From Ilex aquifolium (lineage: Eukaryota > Streptophyta > Magnoliopsida > Aquifoliales > Aquifoliaceae): a stretch of 64,000 nucleotides of DNA. A program made the position numbers and the translations under genes. Location: the NCBI GenBank assembly GCA_951799425.1, contig OX637391.1, positions 49,199,069-49,263,068 on the forward strand. The letters are read 5' to 3'. This document shows positions 22,371 to 33,900 of this stretch, one piece after another. Under the pieces are notes generated by a model. That model was not told the origin of the DNA, ran no database searches, and worked only from the letters and a program-made list of their open reading frames with translations. Each line of letters starts with the position of its first letter. The stretch's first letter is position 1.

Positions 22371-22658
22371 GGGAGAATCTTATTTTGTATTCTCAAAGAT
22401 TTAAAAAAAATTATTTTCTACCTCAAAGATTAAATTTTTTATATTATACCCTCAATGTATTAAAAATATTATAATATGACTCTTTTGTTAATTTTCATTA
22501 TTTATTCTTTGAAAAAACAACCCCTTAACTTTGACTAAATGAGTAACGAAAATTAATGGAAACACTTTAAACACTTTAATACATTGATGGTACAATATAA
22601 AAAATTAATATTTGAGGGAGTAAAATAAATTTTTTAAGGTGCAAAATAAAATTTGCCC
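22371..22658. mobile_element. Fold-back MITE, 288 bp
   Basis: The left arm GGGAGAATCTTATTTTGTA.. pairs with the inverted right end GGGCAAATTTTATTTTGCA.., and similarity continues about 90 bp inward (CTCAAAGATTAAATTTTTTATATT against CTCAAATATTAATTTTTTATATT). No clean target duplication was seen. Confidence 0.65.
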
Positions 22659-24236
22659 ATTTAAAAATTAAGGAGATCTAATTTAGAGAATTTTTTTTTT
22701 CATTAATGGCGCAAGCTAGATTACTTTTTGAAAAACACCGAGCTTTATGCACATAAAACGATAATTTATCTATATATATTTATAAAATAATTATTTTTTA
22801 GTTTCTAGAATTTTCATTTAATTAATTATAAAATTAGATACTCTCCAATTAATAACTAACACTTGGCCAATATAACCACCCCTTATTCAAATTTTTTTAA
22901 AAATATTCAATTTCAATCCACTATAAACTGCAATAATTTTTGAATCACCCATATTATGTGATTGAAAAAGAGGATGGCCGGAAAGGTGAGAAAGAACAAG
23001 TCGGAGCAAGAGTAGCCAAAGTGCTATAGCAAGTGAGAAACCCGATTTCTTTATCAGCAAAAGACCAACCTTGTCCAGTAACCATTCTGAGTGGGTGTAC
23101 GAGACTAGGAGAAACTGTTATAAATTTCATGCATTACACTAATATCATTGCTCTTTTATAATATATCAATGAGTTTACCTTTCCTACCCTCATCTTAACC
23201 AACGAGAAAGATTAGTTGTTGGTCAAGCAATTCAAGCCAAGCAGTTCTACCAAGAAGTTATTCACTTGATTGCACTGCTTTCGAATTGATGCCTTGGGCA
23301 GAACGATCAGAAGTCTATCAAAAAATGAACATAAAAGTTCAAATCATGTTATTATCATCAGCCATACAATAATAGAAAACAAATTACCGTCCCTTAAAAT
23401 AAAATAGAAAATAAGTGCTAACAAGAATCGAAGTAATAACTTCAATATACCAAATTAAACTAAACAAAACCTTATGTCCCAAACATTTGAGGTCGACTAA
23501 AGTAATAACTTCACCATTCCCCCACCCAAATCACTACTCAAGTGAGCCTCTAATTGAGATTGTAGTAACTTCAGGATTTATGATTAAGCATATACAACTC
23601 CAATATCAAGGCAGGATATGATTGTGCTCGGCTGCACTAGTTGGCTATTCATGGAAAACTCTTATCAAACAATTCAAGTTCTACATGTGGAAATAAAGAT
23701 TCATTTTTGAATAGTAGATCCGCAAATGGAAAGCCAAATGTGTTGTCCCTTAGCCAGGAGGATTTAGCCTGAGTGGTTCAAAACCATGGTCATGTAGTAT
23801 ACAACTTTCATCACCTGTGGAGCCATTCTTTGTCCAAGGCCACAACAAATCCCACAAATGTTGGAGATACTTTCCAGTAAAGCCCCCTAGGCTCATACCA
23901 TTATGGAGAACATGTGCTTACATTCCCTGGTGAAGAGCTGGAGGAGACATACTGAAAGGAAAAACAATTATTTCTCCATTCTGCACCTGTTTACATGAAA
24001 ACCACTAACATTCACAAGGTAGGTCAGTTAGGCCAAGACCAAGAAGAACATGTCTATCGCCTCAGCAGACTGGTTACTTGAGACTTCAAACCTTGAAGGT
24101 CACAACAAACATATCAAACATGTGTCCTTTTCCCTCCAGATTGGCGTTTAACCAAATTGAAGCTTCCTATGGCTGAAAACACGATCCTATAATGATTTGG
24201 AGGGATTTCATTGTGAAATCAGTGAGGGTCAAATCT
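22659..24236. other. Intergenic and 3' flank of the methyltransferase gene
   Basis: AT-rich with no convincing gene. The stretch nearest 24236 is the likely 3' UTR of the minus-strand methyltransferase. The 68-codon open frame at 23415 has no recognisable features. Confidence 0.5.
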
Positions 24237-25682
24237 TTAGATTTTCCTTATGGAATCCACATATGCTCCCGAGATAACCAATTTCAACTTCGCCAAAAAA
24301 GAACTCTCACAGAGACTAGATTCACTCGCAATTGGTGATGCAGCAGCAATAAGCACAATATTCTCCCCGTTTCCAACATCTATTTCATACAACTCATGGA
24401 AAACCTCCTGAAACTCATGTATCAATGTCTCGTGGAACGACTTACTTGGAGGAATCACATTAATCACAAGTATACCAAGCTCATGAAGAACCAATCTAGC
24501 TGCCATAAGAGTTGACTTCCTGACAAACTCCAATGGGGGAGCACTTGTACCCATTGTAGCATCACAAGAATCCAGATCAACCATTATCACATCAAACTTA
24601 GCATCAAACACATCAACAGTATCCAAACAACCAACATTCTCTACTTTACAAGTACTAAAAGCATCAGCATTTTGATTTTCCACCTGACAAGCAAGTTTCT
24701 CTATCAATTCTATTGCATCTCCAACACACACCCTTAAATATTCACCATCTTGCAAGCCAAAATACTGCCTGGCAAGCCTCAAAACAACATCGTCCGCCTC
24801 CACAGCCAAAACCTCAAACCCCAATTGAGAATTCAAAAAACTAAGCAAAGCCCCACCACCAACACCCAAACACAACGCTTTTGGCTTAATCCTATATCGA
24901 ATTTGTTCATCAATATACGAACTGATCACAGATAAACCTGCAACCATTGGAATAAAATAAGGATGAACCAGAACCCCTCTATCTATCATAAACTCTGCAC
25001 TCACTAAATCCACAAAACCAAAACCCACATTCCCATTTTCAATCGAACTCGGGTAAATTCTTACCTGGGTTTGAATCAAATTGGGCGTTCTTTTGAACCT
25101 TAATCTCCTTCGAAACTCTCTACTACACTTAGACTGACCAGTGCCGTTACTTTCCAATTCAACATCTTCAACCAATAATTCACCAACACAAGGCCCACAA
25201 CACCTCTCTACAACTACACTACGAATCACATCATCTTCGTAGATCAAAAAGGGTACCTCGGGCAGACCCTTTTCGGGAAATGCCGATTTGGGCAGTACAG
25301 CAAACACTAGGGGGGTTAAATTTTCTTCAAGCTTTGCCCGACTTACCGGGTCGATAAGTATCGGTGGGTCTGGATTATAAATAGTGGGGTGAGGAGAATT
25401 TGGGAGGTTTCCGATGAGGATGAGGCGGGAGAGCTGGGTGGAGGAGGAGAGAAGGAGTTGGAGGTGGCCGGGTTGAGTGGAAAAGGTCCAGTCAGACTCG
25501 CGGTGGGGAGGTACGAGCATGGCGGCGATTTGGGAGGGGTTTGAGGTGGTCTGAGAGTCGAGTACGGCGATGCGTAGTAGGAGATTGTGGAGGTGGGGGT
25601 TGGGAAGAGTTGGGTTTGGGAATGTGAAGGTGATGAAGCGGGAGGACACTATGGTTTCGAAGGTGGAAGGGTCGAGGGACAT
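24237..25682 (-). CDS. SAM-dependent methyltransferase, spermidine-synthase/METTL13-like, intronless
   Basis: A single open frame of 481 codons. Residues 1-220 form a divergent N-terminal part without clear motifs. From about 225 there is a class I Rossmann methyltransferase: motif I ALCLGVGGGALLSFL (269-283), motif II acidic VLAVEADDVVLRLARQYFGL (Glu295), then GDAIE (321-325), motif IV VIMVDLDSCD (365-374) and LGILVINVIPPSKSFHETL (402-420). GVGGGAL with VEADD and a following YFG resembles the C-terminal methyltransferase of METTL13 and spermidine synthases; true aminopropyltransferases have different substrate motifs, so methylation is likelier. METTL13 methylates the eEF1A N-terminus and lysine; the substrate here is unknown. 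I recall Arabidopsis At5g04610, next to the RRM gene At5g04600, as a relative. A MITE begins 78 bp upstream of the ATG. Confidence 0.88.
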   Translation of the reverse strand: MSLDPSTFETIVSSRFITFTFPNPTLPNPHLHNLLLRIAVLDSQTTSNPSQIAAMLVPPHRESDWTFSTQPGHLQLLLSSSTQLSRLILIGNLPNSPHPTIYNPDPPILIDPVSRAKLEENLTPLVFAVLPKSAFPEKGLPEVPFLIYEDDVIRSVVVERCCGPCVGELLVEDVELESNGTGQSKCSREFRRRLRFKRTPNLIQTQVRIYPSSIENGNVGFGFVDLVSAEFMIDRGVLVHPYFIPMVAGLSVISSYIDEQIRYRIKPKALCLGVGGGALLSFLNSQLGFEVLAVEADDVVLRLARQYFGLQDGEYLRVCVGDAIELIEKLACQVENQNADAFSTCKVENVGCLDTVDVFDAKFDVIMVDLDSCDATMGTSAPPLEFVRKSTLMAARLVLHELGILVINVIPPSKSFHETLIHEFQEVFHELYEIDVGNGENIVLIAAASPIASESSLCESSFLAKLKLVISGAYVDSIRKI

Positions 25683-25759
25683 TGTGAGTTTGAGGTAGAT
25701 GAGGGAAATGGAACGAAAGAAAGACTTTCACTATGCGCAGATCGGAAAAAACAATTCAT

Positions 25760-26598
25760 GGGAGAATTACACATAAATCCTGAAATTTGTTACTTAATCA
25801 TTCAGACTCCATAATATTTAAAATATTATATATAAACCCTCAAAATTTGTAAACACGTAACACTTAGATTTCTGCCGTTAATGTCCGTTAATATATTTGT
25901 TAGTAAATTTCACCCAAACCCTTAAAATTTATAGGCGTATAATATTTAGACCCCTCAAATTTAAAATATTATATTTATACCAAAAATACTTCAATTAAAG
26001 ATAGAATACCAAATGTTTTAAATTTTACAACTAAAATTCATGTTCTATTGTATCATTTATTGAAATAAAATCTAAAATAAAAATCTATTTTTCTTAAAAA
26101 ATCGTAATTAACATATAATTATACTATCTATTGGAATTTAATTTGATGGTTTAGACGACCAAATTAAACTACCAAATTACCACAATTAAAGTTAGAAGAT
26201 ATTGTATTCATTATAGTTTGATCCCTTGTTTGATTTTTTAATTTTATTCCAAAAGATAGTATAATTGTATATTAATTGCGATTTTTTAAGGAAAAAATTA
26301 GATTTTTATTTTAGATTTTATTTCAATAAATGATATAATAAAACATAAATTTTAGTTGTAAAATTTAAAATATTTGATATTCTATATTTGATTGGAGTAT
26401 TTTTTGTCTAAGTATAACATTTTAAATTTGAAGGGTCTAAGTATTATATGCCTATAAATTTTAGGGGATCTGAGTATAATTTATTAACACTATGGACATT
26501 GACGACCGTGTTTAAGTGTTATGCGCATACAAATCTCTGGGGGTCTGTGTATAATATTTTAAATATCAAGGGTACGAGTGATTAAGTGACATCTCCCC
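25760..26598. mobile_element. Large fold-back MITE, 839 bp, in the methyltransferase promoter
   Basis: Two arms of about 390 bp are inverted copies of each other (25760-26160 and 26205-26598). Examples are ATTTATAGGCGTATAATATT against ATTTATAGGCATATAATACT, and TTTATTGAAATAAAATCTAA in both. The loop is about 45 bp. The ends are GGGAGAATTACAC and GGGGAGATGTCAC (inverted). I found no clear target duplication. The transcript could form a very long hairpin. Confidence 0.8.
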
Positions 26599-27104
26599 TT
26601 GAACTATTATTTTTGTTTTACTTTATATCATCAACTATAAAAGTTTTCACATTGTACCCTAAAATATCAATTTTATTTCATATCACTCTAATAGATAACA
26701 ACTGTCAAATTTTTAACGGATTAGAAGGGCAAACTTGAAAATCTATCAAAGGAGGGCAGAAAACTCTAAAGAGCTTTTCGCCAAGTGTATAGTATCACTT
26801 TTTTTTTACCTCTCTTTTGTAACAAAATAGTTGCTAGGAAGAAAAAAAAAATTTGACTAGATGAAAAAATTTTAGAGCTTAAGAAAGGAAAAGTCATGGA
26901 TAGGTATTTTTCTTGATTTTTTACTTGTATATGTGCAATAAACAGTTGCTTATTGACAGTATAGACCACTTACATCCGTTTTTACCATCAAAAAAATTGA
27001 TAGTCGTTATCTATTGGAGTGATATAAAATAAAATTGATACTTTATGGTACAATGTGAGAAATTTTATAGTTTAGGGTGTAAAGTAAAATAAAAGTGGAT
27101 CCCA
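26596..27104. mobile_element. Fold-back MITE, ~0.5 kb
   Basis: The left arm (26600-26710) pairs with the inverted right arm (26985-27100) over about 110 bp: TCACATTGTACC and ATCAATTTTATTT occur in both at matching spacing. It directly abuts the 839 bp MITE. The borders are approximate. Confidence 0.7.
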
Positions 27105-27310
27105 TAAAAATTAATAATCAACTCTTCATGTAAATAAATAGCTACTCACTCTTCCTCCATGTAAACAAATAATTACATACTTGCCCACTTGATATTTTAT
27201 TGTTAATTGGTGATATCACGTCAGCATTGCTAACATCGTATCACCGTTGTATTGAATATTTTTTCACGTTCAATAATACTTTTAAATTATATTGTCTGAA
27301 ATTTTTTTTT

Positions 27311-27911
27311 GGGTTAATTACAAAATGCCCTCTTCAAATTTGGGTAGTTTACAACTCACTTTTTCAAGTTTTTATTTTAAAAAATAGTCCCTTTTAAGTT
27401 TGAATATTTTGTAATTAACTCCAATAGTTATTTTTAGACAATAAAAATTAACTAAAGTTTGACATGTCAAATTTACGTGATCTCTATTTTATTAAAAAGA
27501 GATAATTACTCTTACACCTATTTTTCCCCTGTATCAAATATCCATACTTCCTTTTTTACCCTTACATTCTTCCATCATCTCCCACCTTTAATGGTTAACT
27601 CTCATTCCCTTCCCCCTTTCGGTAGAAACCCTCCCTTCCCTATGATGAGGCGGAGGCAAATGTTTCTTTATTTTTTATTCTTTGTTTTTTCGTTTATTTA
27701 TTTTTTAGGGACAAAATTGATATCTCAAGAAAAATATATGAGAAATAATGTACAAGACGGATGGTGTAATGGTTCTTTCAGGTGTTCAACCTCTGTTGTT
27801 AGTGAATTTAATCCTCTTGAAATTTGGAAGGGGTAAATTATAAGATTTTAAATGATAGGGAGCTGATTGTAACAAAGGACATGGTTAGAGGGTGCATATT
27901 ATAATTAATCC
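27311..27911. mobile_element. MITE with GGGTTAATTACAA-type ends, 601 bp
   Basis: The left end GGGTTAATTACAAAATGCCC pairs with the inverted right end GGATTAATTATAATATGCACC. Inner blocks also correspond (TTACAACTCACT against TTACAATCAGCT). Both flanks are an A followed by seven or more T, a possible 8-bp duplication, but low complexity makes that weak. Confidence 0.6.
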
Positions 27912-27994
27912 ATTTTTTTGCTACATGTCTTCTAAATTTACTAGCTAGTGCCTTCACGATATGCAACACAAAATTTGAGCGTTCAAAAAATCTA

Positions 27995-30900
27995 TCTCTA
28001 TATATCAAATAGTAATTTTTTTTCATTCCTTTTCCTTTTATTACATAATTTCTATTCATTTCTATCCATTAATTTGCAAATTGAGTGCGTTTTTTCTCCA
28101 GTTTTAGTGTGTTTTCTTGCTCATTGACTTTGGTTAAATAGTCTTGCTTTCCCCATTTTGAAATCCACATCTTCTATAATTAGGCAATGGCAATGGCACT
28201 GCACATACTTCATTGTATTAGGTTGATGTGGCTAAATAAGGTGGTTTCACATATTTTGCATTCATTTCTATCTTTTTTTAATGAAAAACTTCATTTCTGT
28301 CTGCATGCACTCCTTTTGATTTATTTGCAGGTTTAACATGCATTCTTAAAGCCGAAAATTGGAATGACAGACATAGTCTCACTTATGGCAATTTCATTGA
28401 CAATGAAAAGCAATTTACTATTTAACTAATTTGTGCCTTCTCATATGCCGTTGCTTTATGATCCCAAGGCTTTCAAGTATACCATTGATTTGTTTCTCGA
28501 GAGGTATAAAGTAATAAAGACACATATTGTCATTTGACCATCATCAATTATCACAAACATAAAACTTGAGTGTGATGAATTGTGCGTCAAAAGATGCAGT
28601 CTTTGTGCGTTTGCCACCTCGAATAATATTGTTTTTTGTGGATGTGGGTGTCATTAATTGTGTAGTCTCTGATTAATGTTGTTCTAAGATAGATTATGGC
28701 TTTTGTGTTTTTGTAGGTCTAACAGGACTGAGGATAAGATAGTGGTGGATCCTACGTTCGAGACGAGATGATAGTTTTACTTTGTAGTGGAGTTGTTCAA
28801 GGTTTTACTACTGCAGTCAGGTGTTATAACTAAGCACTAGGTATCCTTTGCGTGGTTTCTATTGGTTTCTAGGTGGGTGTTGCTTTCCCAATTTCACCTA
28901 TTGCATTGAAATCCACATCTTCTATAATTAGGCACTGGCACTGCACATATTTTCTTGATTTTTTTCCCTGGGTTATGTACAATCTTCTAGCAAATTATCT
29001 ACTAATGACTTGGGTTAGTTTTTCAATGTATTCAAGGATTGTCAAGTCTTCATATCTCTTCACTGGCATATGAGTTATAAATATGAAGCATTGTGAATGG
29101 TATTTTTGACAATGTGGTTTAATGTTAGCTGATGTCATTAAAATAATAAGGTTTGACATTGTTTTGATGACTTTTCAGGTGATATTTCAAAGGAAATGGT
29201 TGAACATATTATTAGCTTTCTAATTCATTTGGATAAACTTGGCAATATTTGCGTGGTTTCTATTGGTTTATAGGTGGGTGTTGCTTTCCCCATTTCACCT
29301 ATTGCATTGAAATCCACATCTTCTATAATTAGGCACTGGCACTGCACATATTTTCTTGATTTTTTTCCCTGGATTATGTACAATCTTCTAGCAAATTATC
29401 TACTAATGACTTGGGTTGGTTTTTCAATGTATTCAAGGATTGTCAAGTCTTCAGATCTCTTCACTGGCATGAGTTATAAATATGAAGCATTGTGAATGGT
29501 ATTTTTGGCAATGTGGTTTAATGTTTGCTGATGTCATTAAAATAATAAGGTTTGACATTGTTTTGATGACTTTTCAGGTGGTATTTCGAAGGAAATTGTT
29601 GAACATATTATCAGCTTTCTAATTAATTTGGATAAACTTGGCAATATTTGCGTGGTTTCTATTGGTTTATAGGTGGGTGTTGCTTTCCCCATTTCACCTA
29701 TTGCATTGAAATCCACATCTTCTATAATTAGGCACTGGCACTGCACATATTTTCTTGATTTTTTTCCCTGGATTATGTACAATCTTCTAGCAAATTACCT
29801 ACTAATGACTTGGGTTGGTTTTTCAATGTATTCAAGGATTGTCAAGTCTTCAGATCTCTTCACTGGCATATGAGTTATAAATATGAAGCATTGTGAATGG
29901 TATTTTTGGCAATGTGGTTTAATGTTAGCTGATGTCATTAAAATAATAAGGTTTGACATTGTTTTGATGACTTTTCAGGTGGTATTTCGAAGGAAATGGT
30001 TGAACATATTATTAGCTTTCTAATTAATTTGGATAAACTTGGCAATATTTGCGTGGTTTCTATTGGTTTATAGGTGGGTGTTGCTTTCCCCATTTCACCT
30101 ATTGCATTGAAATCCACATCTTCTATAATTAGGCACTGGCACTGCACATATTTTCTTGATTTTTTTCCCTGGGTTATGTACAATCTGCTAGCAAATTATC
30201 TACTAATGACTTGGGTTGGTTTTTCAATACATTCAAGGATTGTCAAGTCTTCAGATCTCTTTACTGGCATATGAGTTATAAATATGAAACATTGTGAATG
30301 GTATTTTTGGCAATGTGGTTTGATGTTAGCTAATGTCATTAAAATAATAAGGTTTGACATTGTTTTGATGACTTTTCAGGTGGTATTTCGAAGGAAATGG
30401 TTGAACATATTATCAGCTTTCTAATTAATTTGGATAAACTTGGCAATATTTGTGTGGTTTCTATTGGTTTATAGGTGGGTGTTGCTTTCCCCATTTCACC
30501 TATTGCATTGAAATCCACATCTTCTATAATTAGGCACTGACACTACACATATTTTCTTGATTTTTTTCCCTGGGTTATGTACAATCTTCTAGCAAATTAT
30601 CTACTAATGACTTAGGTTGGTTTTTCAATGTATTCAAGGATTGTCAAGTCTTCAGATCTCTTCACTGGCATATGAGTTATAAATATGAAGCATTGTGAAT
30701 GGTCTTTTTTGCAATGTGGTTTGATGTCAGCTGATGTCATTAAAATAATAAGGTTTGACATTGTTTTGATGCCTTTTCAGGTGGTATTTCAAAGGAAATG
30801 GTTGAACATATTATTAGCTTTCTAATTAATTTGGCAATCTTTTTGGTGCAATTAGATGTGTAGTGATCCAAATTATTTTATGGAAGACATGATAGTGGTG

Positions 30901-31523
30901 GAGCATGGAACCACTATTTTTTGGAAGTGGTGAGCACGAGGGCCACCATTTTTGGAAGTCTTTTTACAGTGTAGACATGTATGTGAAGGTGGTGATAGGT
31001 ATGTTAGCAGAAGACTTATGGATATCCTACCATGATTATTTAAACAAAAAAAGAAAGGGGGGAGGGGTTAAATGGTAGCGATTTTTTGGGCATAGGGAAG
31101 AGATGCTCAGTGTAATTTCAGATGACAAGGTACTTTTTCCCCTTTCTTTTTTACCTTTATATTTTTCTTTGTAATTTGCTTTGAACAAATCTCCTATTTG
31201 TAACCCTTTTGTAAAGGGTAAGCCTGTACTTCCCCTGGTTTCTTTAGAAGTATTTTTATTAATAAAATTTCACCTCACTAAGTTGAGGTTTTTTTTAGGA
31301 TTTATTTTTTATAGAAACTTTTAGGGTACGATAAGAAAGTATATAAATTGTTAATATAAGTTGTCATTTTCGTAAAGTCTTATTTTTAAAGAAAATTATG
31401 TTGAAATGTTTTGAATTTATTAGGTCAAAAAACTTATTGGGCCTCCTATCTTCCTAATGCAAAGTTTTTTACATTATCGACTTTTTTTATTACATCGTGT
31501 CTTCAGACACGGGTATTAGGTAG
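27995..31523 (+). mobile_element. Putative Helitron carrying a 400-bp tandem array
   Basis: The left candidate end is A|TCTCTATATATCAAATAGTAA. The right candidate end is a perfect hairpin CGTGTCTTCAGACACG (31496-31511) followed by GGTATTAGGTAG|T. This hairpin matches the 3' hairpin of the Helitron at 13649-13982 in reverse orientation. The last four bases GTAG deviate from CTRR, so the right border is provisional. No Rep/helicase is recognised. Confidence 0.45.
28846..30833 (+). repeat. Five-copy tandem repeat, ~400 bp unit
   Basis: The phrase GGTGGGTGTTGCTTTCCC recurs at about 28872, 29273, 29672, 30073 and 30473, a spacing of 399-401 bp. Copies are roughly 95% or more identical. A partial, more diverged piece of the unit lies at about 28150-28230. 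Each unit contains two acceptor-like motifs (tttatag|gtggg and cttttcag|gtggt) and short open frames that repeat because the unit repeats. There is no homology I recognise. Confidence 0.92.
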
Positions 31524-33402
31524 TGGTTATATGAGATAAAATCTTTTTGACCTCCCTGTCACACTATTTGTTGACTATAGGCGGAGCCCTCCTACTTTGT
31601 CTTTGTCTAGCATCCAATAAATCTTTATGATAAAGATTCAGAAAACTCACATAAAAAGTTGGTGAATTTTCAAACGATCTGGCAACTTCAAGCGATAGTC
31701 AACATTTGCAACCCACTTTATTATTTCGATGGGTCCATCATATTTAGGAACCAGCCCATGGTGCATTATTTTGATGTGATCTTCTTCCAAAGCTAAGGTG
31801 TCAATTTAAGCAAAACCTTGTCACCAATTTGAAATTCTAGCGCCCTGCGATCCTTATCTGCATATTTTTTTATTTGATGGACAACTTTGGCTAAACTTTC
31901 CTTTGCCTCTTCCAACAACTCCTGCTTAGAGTGAGCAAAGCTATATGTATTAGGACATCTACCTCCAATTCTTTGTTTCACCACTTCATGTGGAGTAAGT
32001 GGCTACTGTCCCATTGCCAATTCCTAGGGACCCATTTATGTCGTAGAAGACTGGTGCAAGGTATAGCAAAATTGGGTCATAGCAAGGCATTGATCTTCTT
32101 GGCCTAATTGTTTGTTTAAGCGTGACTTGATGTAGAAAAGTTTAACTTAGAATCCATGATATTGAAGAACACCATCCAGAATCGTCCAGTAAACCTTGCA
32201 TCACAATCAATGACTATGTCTTCTGACAAACCAAAGTACTTCACAACATGCTTGTAGAATAAATCTGCAACAATCTCAATCAGCAAACATGTGGTGTAGG
32301 AATGAACACCGCCTATTAGGAAAATTGATTCACCCCCACTAGAATTGACTGCATGCCATTTACCTTTGGCAAAATTGCAAATGAAGTCAGGCGAGGTTGA
32401 CTGCCATGGTTTGTTAGGAATGGGTAGGGGCTTTAGCAAACATGTCGCCTTCTTCTCCTCTATCTTGTTGAGTTGGCAGATTGGACAAGTCCTCGCATAT
32501 GCCTCAACTTCATCTTCCATCTTGGGCCAATACTACGAACGAGATAGCAATGCAAACATCCTCTCAACTCCTAGATGTCAACCTATTGAGAGTCTTGTGT
32601 TTCCTGCATCAATTGCCACTTTTGCCCCTTTCCGCTATGGACATAGAGTTTGCCTCCCTTGGCATAGAGCAAGTCATCATCCAACCAATACCTGCGAACC
32701 AAACCATAATCGGCCTGCTATTTTTCTTTGTCGTAGGCAACATCAGTCTGGGTCTGCTCTTTAACTCTTTCAAGGAAATGTGTCTATAAAGTGAAAAGTG
32801 TAGCAACATAATCTTGGATCTCGTTTTTGATCAACGCATCAAAAGATTGGTTCTGCCTTCCCGGCTTGTGAACCACACAAAATCAAACTCAACAAGAAAT
32901 TCCAATCACCAGGCTTGCTTTAAGGTCAACTTTTTATAGGAATTGAAGTAACTGTTTGTCACATTGTGTGCCACAACGGTGAACTTTGTTCCTAGAAAGC
33001 AGTGCCTCCAAATCTCCAAGCAATGCACAACCACAATCATCTCTTTTTCATGCACTGAGTAGCATTGCTCTACATCTTTCAACTTTCAACTTTCAAAGAC
33101 AATAATGTGTCCCTCCTAAACTAAGACTCCTCCAATGACGTGGTCAGAGGCATCAATGTGTACTTTCAATGGCAAATAAAAGTCTACCACTCTCAGCACT
33201 AGTGCAGAAGACACTACATGCTTCGACTTCTCAAAAGTAGTCTGGCAAACATCATTTTAGTTCCATTTTTGTCCTTCTTGAGCAAATCAGTCAGGGCATT
33301 GCACATCTTCGAATAAACTTGAGATAGTATTTGACTAAACTAAGTAAAAACCACAATTTTGACACCTTGGTTGATATAAACTAATTAATAATTGCATTCA
33401 CC

Positions 33403-33747
33403 CAAGGATCAAAATTTCGTTTTAAAAACGGTTGAAACATCTGAAACGTTTCTGTTTCCAAGACCGAAATAAAATAGTGATGGAATCGAAATTCTAATAC
33501 TTCGAAATGTTCTATATAATGTTTTAAAATATTTTGTTATATTTCAATGCATTTTCACAATTGTTTCAGAATATTTTAAGGTATTTTAAGATATTGTAGT
33601 GTATTTCAACCAATATTTTGAAAAAATAATTCTTAATTTTGTTTTAGTCTGATTCCGAAATGGATCGAAATGTGTCTGAAACACATCGAAACGTTTCCGT
33701 TTCCTAAGTAACCGAAATAATGCACCAAAACGAAATTTTGATCCTTG
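33403..33747. mobile_element. hAT-type MITE, 345 bp, inside the gypsy pol relic
   Basis: The ends are perfect inverted repeats CAAGGATCAAAATTTCGTTTT-like (17 bp CAAGGATCAAAATTTCG exact) with an 8-bp target duplication, one mismatch (CATTCACC 33395-33402, CCTTCACC 33748-33755). It contains Gaaac(g)-rich blocks such as GAAACGTTTC. The same end sequence and blocks recur in the larger element at 55420-56813. Confidence 0.85.
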
Positions 33748-33900
33748 CCTTCACCTTCCTCTCATCTATCCAGATTTGGCTTTTGCTAATCTAATGTCCC
33801 AAGAACATCTCTTCTTGGTGACAAATTTATACTTTTCCTTCTTGACATACAACTAAGGCTCTCTAAGCCTTGAGGACACCTTCATTAGATGTTGTTGCTC

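Noticed and set aside
24237-25682. Call as spermidine synthase
   Set aside because: The Rossmann motifs fit the broader fold but substrate-binding motifs of true aminopropyltransferases are not seen, and the N-terminal half differs.
25760-26598. Target duplication for the large fold-back MITE
   Set aside because: Flanks were compared for 2-10 bp repeats and no convincing pair was found, so none is claimed.
28846-30833. CRISPR-like or gene-cluster interpretation of the five repeats and their repeated 66-codon frames
   Set aside because: Units are 400 bp in direct tandem without spacers, in a plant genome; the frames recur only because the DNA repeats.
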